A stretch of 64,000 bases of DNA. Origin: Cytophagaceae bacterium ABcell3. Its GTDB lineage: Bacteria; Bacteroidota; Bacteroidia; Cytophagales; Cytophagaceae. A model generated the notes under the pieces. That model ran no database searches. It saw only the letters and a program-made list of their open reading frames with translations, and had not been told where the DNA came from. The stretch covers positions 310,001-374,000 of the forward strand of contig CP133159.1 of NCBI GenBank assembly GCA_030913385.1, given 5' to 3'. This document shows positions 9,463 through 19,332 of this stretch, one piece after another (positions within the stretch are counted from its first letter, which is position 1; the number at the start of each line of letters is the position of its first letter). Position numbers and translations under genes: made by a program.

Positions 9463-9521
9463 TAACAGGAATGTGCAGTATGGCATTTTACCTTAATAAA
9501 AAAGTAAAGAAGAATTAAATT

Positions 9522-10829
9522 ATGGCCAATATAATAGCAATAGTCGGAAGGCCGAATGTAGGAAAGTCTACTTTGTTTAACCGTTTGATAGGAAGAAGGG
9601 ATGCCATCATGGACAATGTCAGTGGAGTAACCAGAGACAGACATTATGGCCATGGGGAATGGACCGGAAAGTATTTTACTGTGATAGATACCGGTGGTTA
9701 TGTAACCGGTTCTGATGATATTTTTGAGGGAGCCATTCGCAACCAGGTAGAACTAGCGGTGGAGGAAGCCACAGTAATACTGTTTGTGGTCGATGTTTTT
9801 GAAGGACTTCACCCGCTCGACGAAGAATTTGCCAAGGTTCTCAGAAGAACCACTAAACCTATTTTCTTAGTGGCCAACAAAGCCGAAAGTGCCAAACGTG
9901 CGCACATGTCGGGCGAGTTTTACAAACTGGGCTTTGAGGAGATATACACTGTTTCTGCTCAAACTGGCAGTGGAACAGGAGAGTTATTAGATAAAGTAAT
10001 TGAGCATTTCGTAAGCTCTGGGGAGGAAGATCCTGACGAAGGAGTTCCCAAGATATCTGTTATGGGAAGGCCCAATGTTGGCAAATCTTCTTTTATCAAT
10101 ACCATACTTAATCAAGAGCGCTCTATTGTAACAGATATTGCAGGCACTACCCGCGACTCAATAAACTCCCGCTACAAGGCCTATGGCAAAGAATTTATAT
10201 TGACAGACACCGCAGGGCTGAGGAGAAAAGCCAAAGTCTCTGACAACATAGAGTTTTATTCCGTCATGCGGTCTGTCCGGGCTTTAGAGAACTCCGATGT
10301 CTGCATAGTCATGATTGATGCTACCCAAGGCTTGGAATCGCAAGACATGAACATTATAGGCTTGGCTGATAAAAATAAAAAAGGGACTTTGATTTTGGTC
10401 AACAAATGGGACTTGGTTGAAAAAGACAGCAATACCCACCATGAGTATGCCAATGCCATTAAGCAAAAATTAGGGCAAATGTCCTATATACCGATTATGT
10501 TTATTTCGGTTCTGAACAAACAAAGAATCTATCAAGCAATTGAAAAAGCAATAGAGGTTTACGAAAACAAGACCAAGAAAATCGCAACTTCAGAACTGAA
10601 CGCTGTCATGCTGCCGGAGATAGAGCGATACCCTCCTCCAGCTACAAAAGGGAAGTATATTAAAATAAAATATATTACCCAATTGCCGGCACGCACCCCA
10701 ACTTTTGCCTTTTTCTGCAACTTGCCACAGTATATCAAAGACCCTTATGCAAGATATCTGGAAAATAAGCTTCGGAGCCACTTCAACTTTGAAGGCGTGC
10801 CTATCAACTTGGTATTTAGACAAAAGTAG
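9522..10829 (+). CDS. der: Ribosome biogenesis GTPase Der (EngA)
   Basis: Der is the tandem-GTPase factor for 50S subunit assembly. The 435-residue protein has two G domains: GRPNVGKSTLFNRL near residue 8 and GRPNVGKSSFINTIL near residue 182. Each has a G3 loop (DTGG and DTAGLRRKAK) and a G4 motif (NKAE and NKWD). The C-terminal KH-like domain is present (TPTFAFFCN, YARYLENKLRSHFNFEGVPINLVFR). It is full length and shows no anomaly. The downstream methyltransferase gene converges on it with only one base between the stop codons. Confidence 0.97.
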   Translation: MANIIAIVGRPNVGKSTLFNRLIGRRDAIMDNVSGVTRDRHYGHGEWTGKYFTVIDTGGYVTGSDDIFEGAIRNQVELAVEEATVILFVVDVFEGLHPLDEEFAKVLRRTTKPIFLVANKAESAKRAHMSGEFYKLGFEEIYTVSAQTGSGTGELLDKVIEHFVSSGEEDPDEGVPKISVMGRPNVGKSSFINTILNQERSIVTDIAGTTRDSINSRYKAYGKEFILTDTAGLRRKAKVSDNIEFYSVMRSVRALENSDVCIVMIDATQGLESQDMNIIGLADKNKKGTLILVNKWDLVEKDSNTHHEYANAIKQKLGQMSYIPIMFISVLNKQRIYQAIEKAIEVYENKTKKIATSELNAVMLPEIERYPPPATKGKYIKIKYITQLPARTPTFAFFCNLPQYIKDPYARYLENKLRSHFNFEGVPINLVFRQK

Positions 10830-10830
10830 G

Positions 10831-11574
10831 CTATCGTCGGCGACAAATACACCAGATACTCAACCCTATCGGAAGATTGATAATTCGCAGCAGCCTGTTT
10901 TCCAAAACCAATATTTTCGAAAGAAACCAATTAGAAAAAGCAGAAGGCATTTGAAGGTCATCCTTAACTTGCCCGCTGCTTTTTTTCATTATTTTTTTGA
11001 CTATTCTGATCAACAAAGCCGGAAAAAACAAGCTACAGTTCCAATAACCTGCCCGCTCAACTTCCCATCCCTGCTGAAGCACTTTGTTAATGAAGCCTCT
11101 TTTTGAGTACCTTCTAAAATGATGGTTAATTTCATCATGAGGGCTCCATAAAAACTGAAAAGCCGGCACAAAAATAAAAGCGTTGCCACCTTTTTTAAGC
11201 AATAATTTCCAATTTCTCAAAGCTTTGGCGTCATCGTTAATATGTTCAAGGCAGTCTGAAGCAATAATTACATCAAAAGAACCCTCCTCAAAAGATATCT
11301 CCGCTCCATCCATTACATAACACTGATCCAAACCGCGTTTGTGGCACTGCTCTATGGCCTTTGCACTTTTATCAATGCCATATAGATGCTCCTTATCATA
11401 ACCTTTAGAAACCAAATGAGACAAAAAAACACCTCCAGAGCATCCAATATCCAGTATTTTGAGACTTTTACTTCCAAGCCCGTCCAATAAGTAAGTTAAA
11501 ATATCACGACGAGCCACAAACCACCACATATCGTTCTCCAGCGCATGGTATTTTTCTTCATACTGTTCATCCAT
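10831..11574 (-). CDS. Class I SAM-dependent methyltransferase
   Basis: A 247-residue protein whose first 170 residues form a Rossmann methyltransferase domain. The SAM loop reads ILDIGCSGGVFLSHL near residue 40, motif II is YGIDKSAKAIEQC, and FDVIIASDCLEHINDDAKALRNWKLLLKKGG is the post-strand-4 region of methyltransf_11/12 enzymes. The C-terminal third contains a hydrophobic segment with flanking lysines (SLFFPALLIRIVKKIMKK), which suggests membrane association. That layout is common in methyltransferases acting on lipids or glycan precursors, but the substrate cannot be read from the sequence. Confidence 0.8.
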   Translation of the reverse strand: MDEQYEEKYHALENDMWWFVARRDILTYLLDGLGSKSLKILDIGCSGGVFLSHLVSKGYDKEHLYGIDKSAKAIEQCHKRGLDQCYVMDGAEISFEEGSFDVIIASDCLEHINDDAKALRNWKLLLKKGGNAFIFVPAFQFLWSPHDEINHHFRRYSKRGFINKVLQQGWEVERAGYWNCSLFFPALLIRIVKKIMKKSSGQVKDDLQMPSAFSNWFLSKILVLENRLLRIINLPIGLSIWCICRRR

Positions 11575-11951
11575 TGCCCAAAATTAATACTTCATTTAAT
11601 TTTATTAGTTAAACCCATTTAGATACTTTATACCTTATTAGCTTACCAAGGCTCGCTTATGTTTCTGCCTCCCCAACAGGCGCAATTTCATCAATGGACG
11701 CCTTATTTTCCAACAATAGTACATAATAGGAAGACCAATTAAAGCCATATTATCATATATGTAAAAAACTCCTTGTTAGTTCTTAACATAAGAAAAGTGG
11801 TTTATGCTATTTCTTTAGCAACTTTTTTTACAAACATCATGAAATCATGCTTTGAAAGCATGTAATTAGAAGCTATTTTGCCACAAACAAAAAGTTACAT
11901 ACACGTTATAATTTGTAATGCGACTTTTGCCAAAACATAGAACATAAGGTT
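11575..11951. other. Intergenic region, no gene seen
   Basis: AT-rich spacer between the divergent methyltransferase and transporter genes. I see no convincing ORF. It contains the palindrome listed at 11846-11862. Confidence 0.5.
11846..11862. promoter_or_regulatory. 17-bp palindrome, possible operator of the transporter
   Basis: CATGCTTTGAAAGCATG is a perfect 8-bp inverted repeat around one base, about 90 bases upstream of the transporter start. Its size and symmetry suit a dimeric repressor site. A hairpin is unlikely because the loop is one base. No regulator is identified. Confidence 0.3.
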
Positions 11952-13376
11952 ATGAGGTTCAGACTAACAGCCTCTATTTTTGCTTTCATACTTTTTATAC
12001 TTTTGATAAACCTGTTGCCAGCAACATTATCAAAAGAAACAGCCTATGTGGTCGCGTGTGCAGTACTGATGGTTGTACTGTGGTTGACAGAGTCAGTACC
12101 TATTCCGGTAACAGCTATGCTACCAATTCTCTTATTTCCGTTACTAGACATTACAGACTTAGAAACAACCGCTTCTGCTTACGGACACCCCATCATATTC
12201 TTGTTTATGGGAGGCTTTACCCTTGCGCTTGCGTTAGAAAAACATGGCTTGCATAAACGGCTCGCTCTTTCTATAATAAAAGTGACAGGTACCAGCACCC
12301 AAGGATTACTGGCAGGATTTTCTATTGCCACCGCCTTTTTAAGCATGTGGATTAGCAATACGGCTACAGCAGTCATTATACTTCCCATGGCTTTACCGGT
12401 AGCAGATGCTTTCTTAAAATTCGCACCTGACAAAAATGGCGGAAAAAATTTTGCAACTTCCCTTAGCCTTTTAATTGCCTATTCTGCCAACATAGGCGGG
12501 ATGGCTACATTGATAGGCACACCTCCCAATATTGTACTAAAAGGGTATGCAGAATCTCTATTGCAAACCCAAATAGGTTTTGCCGAATGGATTTTATTGG
12601 CATTGCCTATTTCGATTCTGGTATTGGCGATAACCTATGTTGCCATTGTTTATTGGTTTTTTCCTTGTAAAGTAGGCAATTTAACAGAGGCGACCAATCA
12701 TATAAACGAACGTGCCGGCAAAATAGAACCCATGAAGCTTAATGAAAAATTAGTAGCTATCGTATTTATATTAACCGCACTAGGTTGGGTTTTCAGAGTT
12801 CCCCTTAACAACATTTTCCAAACAGAAGTTATCACCGACACTTCGATTGCCATGGCAGGCGCCATCTTGCTGTTTTTTATTCCATCAGAAAACAACGGGC
12901 GCTTAATGGAGTGGCGAGATATGACTAAGCTTCCCTGGGGTATCTTATTACTCTTTGGAGGAGGCTTAGCTTTGGCTGGAGCTATGGAGAAAAGTGGTTT
13001 AGTAATACTTGTAGGTGAAAAAGTGGCCGCTTCTGTTCCTCAAAACCCACTGCTACTGATGATTGCCATTACTGCGGTAATGTTGTTTTTAACTGAGGTA
13101 ATGAGCAATGTTGCACTGTGCACGGTATTTCTGCCCGTAGTTATTGGCATAGGCCAGGGCTTGGACATGAGCCCATTGGCACTAGCCATACCCGTTACCT
13201 TAGCCTCAAGCTGCGCCTTTATGCTCCCCATGGGCACACCGCCTAATGCCATTGTTTATGCTGGCGGCCATATTAAAATGGCTCAAATGGCCAGAGCTGG
13301 AATTATTCTGAACCTACTAGCCATAGTAATCATAGTAGGTATCTGCTATCTTTTTGCCGAACAAATAGTCCCATAA
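11952..13376 (+). CDS. DASS/SLC13-family sodium-coupled anion transporter
   Basis: A 474-residue inner-membrane permease of the divalent anion:Na+ symporter family (dicarboxylates, citrate or sulfate). It is hydrophobic throughout with about 11-12 spans. The two inverted-repeat hairpins carry the family SNT-type sodium-site motifs: SNTATAVIILP near residue 135 and a variant SNVALCTVFLP near residue 385. TLIGTPPNIVLKGYA and LPMGTPPNAIVYAGG are the two re-entrant-tip signatures. The second motif reads SNV rather than SNT, a modest deviation at a sodium-binding position. It is monocistronic. Substrate is not resolvable from sequence; carboxylate is somewhat more likely than sulfate because there are no TrkA_C domains. 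Confidence 0.87.
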   Translation: MRFRLTASIFAFILFILLINLLPATLSKETAYVVACAVLMVVLWLTESVPIPVTAMLPILLFPLLDITDLETTASAYGHPIIFLFMGGFTLALALEKHGLHKRLALSIIKVTGTSTQGLLAGFSIATAFLSMWISNTATAVIILPMALPVADAFLKFAPDKNGGKNFATSLSLLIAYSANIGGMATLIGTPPNIVLKGYAESLLQTQIGFAEWILLALPISILVLAITYVAIVYWFFPCKVGNLTEATNHINERAGKIEPMKLNEKLVAIVFILTALGWVFRVPLNNIFQTEVITDTSIAMAGAILLFFIPSENNGRLMEWRDMTKLPWGILLLFGGGLALAGAMEKSGLVILVGEKVAASVPQNPLLLMIAITAVMLFLTEVMSNVALCTVFLPVVIGIGQGLDMSPLALAIPVTLASSCAFMLPMGTPPNAIVYAGGHIKMAQMARAGIILNLLAIVIIVGICYLFAEQIVP

Positions 13377-13472
13377 GGGAAAAATCGATAAGTTACACAT
13401 CTTATAATTGGGTTAGAATAGGCCGAAAAGCATATTTTGGCTGGTTTTTTTTTATCTAAGTAAATTACCCCC

Positions 13473-13480
13473 TAACTTTG
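13473..13480 (+). promoter_or_regulatory. Putative -7 promoter element of carB
   Basis: TAACTTTG matches the Bacteroidota TAnnTTTG consensus 33 bases upstream of the carB start codon. The matching -33 element is not clear. Confidence 0.45.
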
Positions 13481-13512
13481 CGAGATTTTAAAGCAAAAAG
13501 CAAAAAAAGAGA

Positions 13513-16326
13513 ATGCCAAGAGATCATAGCATCAAATCTGTTTTAATTATTGGTAGCGGCCCTATAGTAATAGGTCAAGCTTGCGAATTTGATTACTCCG
13601 GTTCACAAGCCTCCAGATCACTTAGGGAAGAGGGAATTGAAGTCACTTTGATCAATTCCAACCCAGCCACCATAATGACAGATCCGCTTACGGCAGACAA
13701 TGTTTATCTCAGGCCTCTGGAAAAGAAATATATTGTCGAGATTCTCGAAAAACATAATATAGATGCCGTGCTTCCTACCATGGGGGGACAGACTGCCCTA
13801 AACCTCGCCATTGAGTGCGAAAAAGCAGGTATATGGGAAGAATATGGCGTTAGGATAATCGGTGTAGATATCAAAGCCATTGAAACTACAGAGGATAGAG
13901 AAGAGTTCAGGCTAAAAATGATAGAATTGGGTGTAAATGTATGCCAGGGCGAAACGGCAACTTCTTTTCTTCAAGGCAAAGAAATTGCTCAGAAAATAGG
14001 TTTCCCATTAGTAATACGCCCTTCTTATACATTAGGCGGCTCAGGTGGTGGTTTTGTTTTCGAACCTTCCGAGTTTGATGAAGCCCTTAACTCAGGACTT
14101 CACGCCTCTCCAATCCATGAAGTACTTATTGAGCAAAGCATCCTGGGCTGGAAAGAATACGAGCTTGAGTTATTGAGAGATGGTGCTGGCAACATTATTA
14201 TAATTTGTTCTATAGAGAACTTTGACCCAATGGGTGTCCACACGGGCGACTCTATTACGGTAGCACCAGCCATGACGCTGTCTGATACTGTTTATCAGCA
14301 GATGAGGGACCTTGCTATCAAAATGATGAACGGAATAGGCAAGTTTGCCGGTGGCTGCAATGTCCAGTTTGCCGTAAATCCTGACGATGACACGATTGTA
14401 GGCATTGAAATCAACCCAAGGGTTTCCAGATCTTCAGCACTTGCATCTAAAGCGACAGGATACCCAATCGCAAAAATAGCAGCAAAGTTAGCCATAGGAT
14501 ATAACCTGGACGAACTGAAAAATGCCATTACTGGCAGTACGAGTGCATTTTTCGAACCAGCACTAGATTATGTAATTGTTAAAATTCCTCGCTGGAACTT
14601 TGACAAGTTCCGAGGTGCAAATAAGTACCTAGGCCTACAAATGAAATCTGTAGGAGAGGTCATGGGTATTGGCCGAAACTTCCAAGAAGCCCTGCAAAAA
14701 GCCTGTCAGTCATTAGAAATCAAAAGAAATGGGCTTGGCGCAGATGAAAAAGAGCTTACCGACCAACAGGCATTACTGGACAGCCTTGCGCATCCTAGCT
14801 GGAACAGGCTCTTCCATATAAAAGATGCCTTCCATATGGGAATCGCTTTTAAAACAATCCAGAAGCTTACACAAATTGACCCTTGGTTCCTTTATCAAAT
14901 CGAAGAGCTATATGAACTAGACAAGAAGCTCAGCACTTATACGCTTGATACTTTGCCGAGAGAGCTTTTGCTTGAGGCCAAGCAAAAAGGATATGCCGAC
15001 CGGCAGATTGCTCACCTAACCCGTTGTCTGGAAAGTGAAGTTTTTAAAAAACGCCGGGAAATGGGTATAAAGCGTCTATATAAAGTAGTAGACACCTGTG
15101 CCGCTGAGTTTGAAGCACAAACGCCATACTATTACTCTACTTTTGAGGGAGAAAATGAATCCATATCATCTGATAAGAAGAAGGTGGTTGTACTGGGTTC
15201 TGGACCAAACCGGATAGGGCAAGGTATAGAGTTTGACTACTCTTGTGTGCATGGGGTACTGGCAGCAAAAGAATGTGGGTACGAGACCATTATGATCAAC
15301 TGCAACCCTGAAACTGTATCTACTGACTTTGACATTTCTGACAAGCTATATTTTGAGCCTGTATTTTGGGAGCATATTTATGAAATCATCCTTCATGAAA
15401 ACCCTGTAGGCGTAATCGTGCAGCTTGGCGGCCAAACAGCTCTAAAGCTGGCAGAAAAGCTAGAGCGTTATGGTGTAAAGATTTTAGGAACCAGCTACGA
15501 AGCACTAGATCTTGCAGAAGATCGAGGCAGTTTTTCAACATTATTAAAAGAAAACGACATCCCATATCCAAAGTTTGGGGTAATTAAAGATGCTGAAGCA
15601 GCATTAGAGCTGGCCAAAGAGCTTAAATTTCCACTTCTGGTGAGACCTTCGTATGTATTGGGAGGTCAAAGCATGAAAATAGTAATCAATGAAGAAGAGC
15701 TTGAACAGCATGTAGTCACACTCCTGCAGGACCATCCAGGCAACAAAGTCCTCCTTGACCACTTCTTGGACAGTGCCATAGAAGCAGAGGCTGATGCAAT
15801 TTGCGATGGGGAAAATGTGCACATAATTGGCATAATGGAACACATAGAGCCTGCTGGTATCCACTCCGGCGACTCTTACGCCGTGCTACCTACTTTCGAC
15901 CTTAGCGACAATGTAATCAAGCAAATTGAAGCATATACAAAGAAAATCGCTGTAGCTTTAAAAACAGTAGGGCTGCTAAATATTCAGTTTGCCATCAAAG
16001 ATGACAACGTGTATATCATAGAAGCTAACCCTAGGGCTTCCCGAACAGTGCCTTTCATCTGTAAAGCATACAACGAACCTTATGTAAACTATGCCACCAA
16101 GGTAATGCTTGGCGAGAAAAAAGTTACTGACTTTGAATTTAAGCCGGACAAAAAGGGATACGCTATTAAAATTCCAGTATTCTCATTTAACAAGTTTCCA
16201 AATGTCAATAAAGAGCTTGGGCCAGAAATGAAGTCAACAGGTGAGGCCATCTATTTTATTGATGACCTTAAAGACGACTTCTTCACCAAGGTATACTCCG
16301 AAAGGAACTTATACCTGAGCAGATAG
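13513..16326 (+). CDS. carB: Carbamoyl-phosphate synthase large subunit without the MGS allosteric domain
   Basis: CarB makes carbamoyl phosphate from bicarbonate, glutamine-derived ammonia and two ATP, feeding pyrimidine and arginine synthesis. The 937-residue protein has two duplicated ATP-grasp halves, each starting with a GSGP-x-x-IGQ pre-ATP-grasp motif (near residues 12 and 555). Both halves keep the NPxT/NPET and RPSY-LGG ATP-site motifs. The protein ends at KVYSERNLYLSR, where longer enzymes such as the roughly 1070-residue E. coli form continue into the methylglyoxal-synthase-like domain that binds UMP and ornithine. The next gene starts 11 bases later, so the short form is genuine. 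carA is not in the window. Confidence 0.96.
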   Translation: MPRDHSIKSVLIIGSGPIVIGQACEFDYSGSQASRSLREEGIEVTLINSNPATIMTDPLTADNVYLRPLEKKYIVEILEKHNIDAVLPTMGGQTALNLAIECEKAGIWEEYGVRIIGVDIKAIETTEDREEFRLKMIELGVNVCQGETATSFLQGKEIAQKIGFPLVIRPSYTLGGSGGGFVFEPSEFDEALNSGLHASPIHEVLIEQSILGWKEYELELLRDGAGNIIIICSIENFDPMGVHTGDSITVAPAMTLSDTVYQQMRDLAIKMMNGIGKFAGGCNVQFAVNPDDDTIVGIEINPRVSRSSALASKATGYPIAKIAAKLAIGYNLDELKNAITGSTSAFFEPALDYVIVKIPRWNFDKFRGANKYLGLQMKSVGEVMGIGRNFQEALQKACQSLEIKRNGLGADEKELTDQQALLDSLAHPSWNRLFHIKDAFHMGIAFKTIQKLTQIDPWFLYQIEELYELDKKLSTYTLDTLPRELLLEAKQKGYADRQIAHLTRCLESEVFKKRREMGIKRLYKVVDTCAAEFEAQTPYYYSTFEGENESISSDKKKVVVLGSGPNRIGQGIEFDYSCVHGVLAAKECGYETIMINCNPETVSTDFDISDKLYFEPVFWEHIYEIILHENPVGVIVQLGGQTALKLAEKLERYGVKILGTSYEALDLAEDRGSFSTLLKENDIPYPKFGVIKDAEAALELAKELKFPLLVRPSYVLGGQSMKIVINEEELEQHVVTLLQDHPGNKVLLDHFLDSAIEAEADAICDGENVHIIGIMEHIEPAGIHSGDSYAVLPTFDLSDNVIKQIEAYTKKIAVALKTVGLLNIQFAIKDDNVYIIEANPRASRTVPFICKAYNEPYVNYATKVMLGEKKVTDFEFKPDKKGYAIKIPVFSFNKFPNVNKELGPEMKSTGEAIYFIDDLKDDFFTKVYSERNLYLSR

Positions 16327-16337
16327 ATTTAGATACT

Positions 16338-16625
16338 ATGTGGTTGATCAAAATAATAATAACAGCACTACTCATTTACATGGTCGTAAAGTATATTATA
16401 CGACCATTTTTACGCATGCTACTTCAGCGGTACATCCGAAAAGTGCTTCAAAAAAACATGAATCAATTTCACAAATATCAAAGTCAGCAAAGGCCGAACA
16501 CAGGCCAACAAAGAAGGGAAGGATCTATTAATATTGATATAATTCCTGATAAAAAGGAAAATAACAAAGGAAACAATAGAGATAAAGAAGGCGGAGAATA
16601 CGTTGATTATGAAGAGATTAAATAA
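16338..16625 (+). CDS. DUF4834 family small membrane protein
   Basis: A 95-residue protein with one N-terminal membrane span (MWLIKIIITALLIYMVVKYI) and a basic, polar tail. The tail runs FLRMLLQRYIRKVLQK then a Gln/Asn-rich stretch and ends in the acidic YVDYEEIK. That layout fits DUF4834, a Bacteroidota-restricted family with no known role. It follows carB by 11 bases and is probably in the same transcript. Family assignment is from recall of the terminal motif. Confidence 0.7.
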   Translation: MWLIKIIITALLIYMVVKYIIRPFLRMLLQRYIRKVLQKNMNQFHKYQSQQRPNTGQQRREGSINIDIIPDKKENNKGNNRDKEGGEYVDYEEIK

Positions 16626-16677
16626 TACCTACACAAATAAGGTATTTTTTATTGCCATCACAACTTACGTTTTCTCA

Positions 16678-16707
16678 TTGTCCGAAAGGAATTTTTATTT
16701 AACTTTG
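16678..16707 (+). promoter_or_regulatory. Consensus Bacteroidota promoter of accD
   Basis: TTG at 16678-16680, a 19-base spacer and TAACTTTG at 16700-16707 match the phylum's -33/-7 consensus. The accD start is 62 bases downstream. Confidence 0.6.
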
Positions 16708-16769
16708 AAAAACTGACTCTCAAAATAAGTGAAAAAGCTTATTATTTATAAAACTAAAAGTTAAGTGGG

Positions 16770-17666
16770 ATGACTTGGTTTACCAGAAAAGAGAAAGGAA
16801 TAATCACTCCTACAGAGCTTAAAAAAGAGGTACCTGATGGGCTCTGGTACCAATGCACGGAATGTAAAAAAGTAATGCTCACCAATGAGCATATTGCTAA
16901 TGCATATACCTGTATAGAGTGTAACTATCATGCAAGAATAGGTTCAAAAGAATACTTTGAACTTCTTTTTGACAACAATGAGTTTGAAGAGCTAGATGAA
17001 AACATGAGCTCTTCTGACCCGCTAGAATTTGTCGACAGTCAACCTTACCCTGACCGGGTCAAAGCATCACAGAGAAAATCTGGCTTAAAGGATGCGGTAC
17101 GGTCAGGCTATGGAAAAATGAACGGACGAGAAATTGTCATAGCCAGCATGGATTTTAAATTCATTGGCGGATCTATGGGATCAGTCGTTGGCGAAAAAAT
17201 AGCCAGGGCCATAGACAAAGCAAGGGAGAAAAAAGCACCGTTCCTGATGATATCCAAAACAGGTGGAGCAAGAATGATGGAAGCTGGCTTCTCTCTTATG
17301 CAAATGGCCAAAACGTCCGCCAAACTTGCGCTTCTAGACAAAGAAAAAATACCATACATTTCTCTACTCACCGATCCGACGACAGGTGGTGTAACTGCAT
17401 CTTTTGCGATGCTTGGAGACTTTAACATAGCCGAACCTGGTGCGCTTATCGGCTTTGCCGGCCCGAGGGTAATCAGAGAAACTATTGGGAAAGACCTACC
17501 AAAAGGTTTTCAAAGTGCAGAATTTGTCCTTGACCATGGTTTCCTAGACTTCATTGTAGACAGAAAAGAGCTTAAGCAAAAGCTTGGTGACTTACTGCAA
17601 ATGGTTGCTTTAGAAAAAAATCAAAGCAAGGCAAAAGTAGAAAAACAAGACGCACAGAAAAATTAA
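16770..17666 (+). CDS. accD: Acetyl-CoA carboxylase carboxyltransferase subunit beta
   Basis: AccD pairs with AccA to transfer the carboxyl group from biotin to acetyl-CoA for fatty-acid synthesis. The 298-residue protein has the N-terminal four-cysteine zinc ribbon (QCTECKK at about residue 29, TCIECNY at about residue 48). The crotonase-like carboxyltransferase domain follows, with [31 protein letters not shown] and [18 protein letters not shown] as the acyl-CoA and biotin site loops. Length is normal. It has its own promoter and an intrinsic terminator just after the stop. Confidence 0.96.
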   Translation: MTWFTRKEKGIITPTELKKEVPDGLWYQCTECKKVMLTNEHIANAYTCIECNYHARIGSKEYFELLFDNNEFEELDENMSSSDPLEFVDSQPYPDRVKASQRKSGLKDAVRSGYGKMNGREIVIASMDFKFIGGSMGSVVGEKIARAIDKAREKKAPFLMISKTGGARMMEAGFSLMQMAKTSAKLALLDKEKIPYISLLTDPTTGGVTASFAMLGDFNIAEPGALIGFAGPRVIRETIGKDLPKGFQSAEFVLDHGFLDFIVDRKELKQKLGDLLQMVALEKNQSKAKVEKQDAQKN

Positions 17667-17681
17667 TGAACTACTTCTTCT

Positions 17682-17720
17682 AAAAAAGCCAGTTCCTACC
17701 AGGACTGGCTTTTTTATTTT
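17682..17720 (+). terminator. Intrinsic terminator of accD
   Basis: Arms AGCCAGTTCCT and AGGACTGGCT (one bulged T) followed by TTTTTTATTTTT, 16 bases after the accD stop. Confidence 0.85.
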
Positions 17721-17817
17721 TAGCGGATATCTAGCTGCCAATACAAACTTGAGAATTTCTATTGCATATTAAAAACTATAAGCAATAACACAGAAACAAG
17801 CGGGCGAACGGCGCATA

Positions 17818-17848
17818 AAGAAAGCCCCAGCATAACTGGGGCTTTCTT
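17818..17848 (-). terminator. Intrinsic terminator of the class II aldolase gene
   Basis: A perfect 13-bp stem (AAGAAAGCCCCAG / CTGGGGCTTTCTT) with a 5-base loop, 23 bases beyond the aldolase stop on the minus strand. Confidence 0.8.
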
Positions 17849-17870
17849 ACCAATTGAGGCAATTTTATTA

Positions 17871-18956
17871 TTAAAGCTTATCGTTAGCGTTAAGCGAGTT
17901 AAGATCATCATAAGCCTGCTTAAGACGTTCAATAGTATTCTTCTCACCTTCTCTAAGCCATACCCTTGGATCGTAGAATTTCTTATTAGGCGCATCGCTA
18001 CCTTTAGGGTTACCGATTTGTCCTTGAAGATAATCACTGTTCTTTTTGTAATACTCATGAACACCTTCCCAGAAAGACCACTGAAGGTCAGTATCAATAT
18101 TCATCTTGATAGCACCGTAAGAAATCGCTTCACGGATATGCTCCTGGCTTGAACCAGATCCTCCGTGGAACACGAAATTAACAGGCAGTGCAGCATCAAG
18201 TTTATATTTCTCCTTAATGTACTCTTGAGAATTCTTAAGAATTTTTGGCTCAAGCTTAACGCTTCCTGGCTTATATACACCATGAACATTACCAAAAGCA
18301 GCGGCCACGGTAAACCTATGGCTTATTTTGCTTAGCTCTTCATAAGCATAAGCGACTTCTTCTGGTTGCGTATAAAGTTTCGAGTTGTCTACATGAGTAT
18401 TGTCAACACCATCTTCTTCACCACCAGTAACACCCAGTTCGATTTCAAGCGTCATGCCCATTTTGTCCATTCTCTCAAGATACTTCTTGCATATCTCGAT
18501 ATTCTCCTCGATAGGCTCTTCAGAAAGGTCTATCATATGAGAAGAGAACAAAGGCTTTCCATGTTCTTTGAAATATTTCTCACCCGCATCAAGCAGTCCA
18601 TCGATCCAAGGAAGAAGCTTCTTGGCAGCATGGTCTGTATGAAGCACGACACCTACACCATAAAGTTCAGCCATTTGATGTACGTGATATGCACCGGAAA
18701 TAGCACCAGCGATAGATGCCTCCTGATTTGCATTGCTTACGCCTTTTCCTGCGTAAAATTGGGCTCCTCCGTTGGAAAACTGAATAATAACAGGTGAATT
18801 GACTTCCTTGGCAGTTTCCAGAACAGCATTAATGGTACTTGTTCCAATAACATTGACAGCAGGTAATGCAAATTGGCTTCTCTTCGCGGCTTCAAAAAGT
18901 TCCTGTACACTGTCACCTGACAATACACCGGTTAAACTTTTGGTTTTTTCAAGCAT
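17871..18956 (-). CDS. fbaA: Class II fructose-bisphosphate aldolase
   Basis: This is the zinc-dependent aldolase of glycolysis and gluconeogenesis. At 361 residues it has the length of the E. coli FbaA (class IIA) type. Visible active-site segments are VVLHTDHAAKKLLPWIDGLL (zinc-binding HTDH near residue 108), the conserved LEIELGVTGGEEDGVDN loop, the AAAFGNVHGVYKPG zinc ligand and the phosphate-binding VFHGGSGSSQEHIREAI. AIKMNIDTDLQW closes the family pattern. It is monocistronic with a strong terminator. Identification is secure. Confidence 0.96.
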   Translation of the reverse strand: MLEKTKSLTGVLSGDSVQELFEAAKRSQFALPAVNVIGTSTINAVLETAKEVNSPVIIQFSNGGAQFYAGKGVSNANQEASIAGAISGAYHVHQMAELYGVGVVLHTDHAAKKLLPWIDGLLDAGEKYFKEHGKPLFSSHMIDLSEEPIEENIEICKKYLERMDKMGMTLEIELGVTGGEEDGVDNTHVDNSKLYTQPEEVAYAYEELSKISHRFTVAAAFGNVHGVYKPGSVKLEPKILKNSQEYIKEKYKLDAALPVNFVFHGGSGSSQEHIREAISYGAIKMNIDTDLQWSFWEGVHEYYKKNSDYLQGQIGNPKGSDAPNKKFYDPRVWLREGEKNTIERLKQAYDDLNSLNANDKL

Positions 18957-19332
18957 AATAAATTTAATTTAAGATGTTGTAAGCTTTTATTCCGGGTCAT
19001 ACAAAAAATTACTCATGAATGACAAATACTCAAGCCTCCACATTAGACACCCCTTATTTAAGAATATCTTAAAAAGCGGGTAAGTGCGGCTCAAGTTTTA
19101 CCACGTACTAAAAAGTATTATTGTATTTTCCGGTTTTAAATATAGCAAAAATAATATCGACATGTTGAATTATGTAGTAAATATGGCTAAAAAGTTAAGC
19201 TTTTAGAACCCAAGACGAGGCAAAACATTCCAAATTCTAAATTTATTATTGGAAAAATACAATTGCATGTTTTAGCGGATCAGATAAATTTACTACTTTT
19301 AACATTAATTCCTTACAGAATTTTTTACATAC
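18957..19332. other. Intergenic region, no gene seen
   Basis: AT-rich divergent spacer between the aldolase and the radical SAM gene. I see no ORF with coding character, no RNA gene and no strong inverted repeat. Confidence 0.5.
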
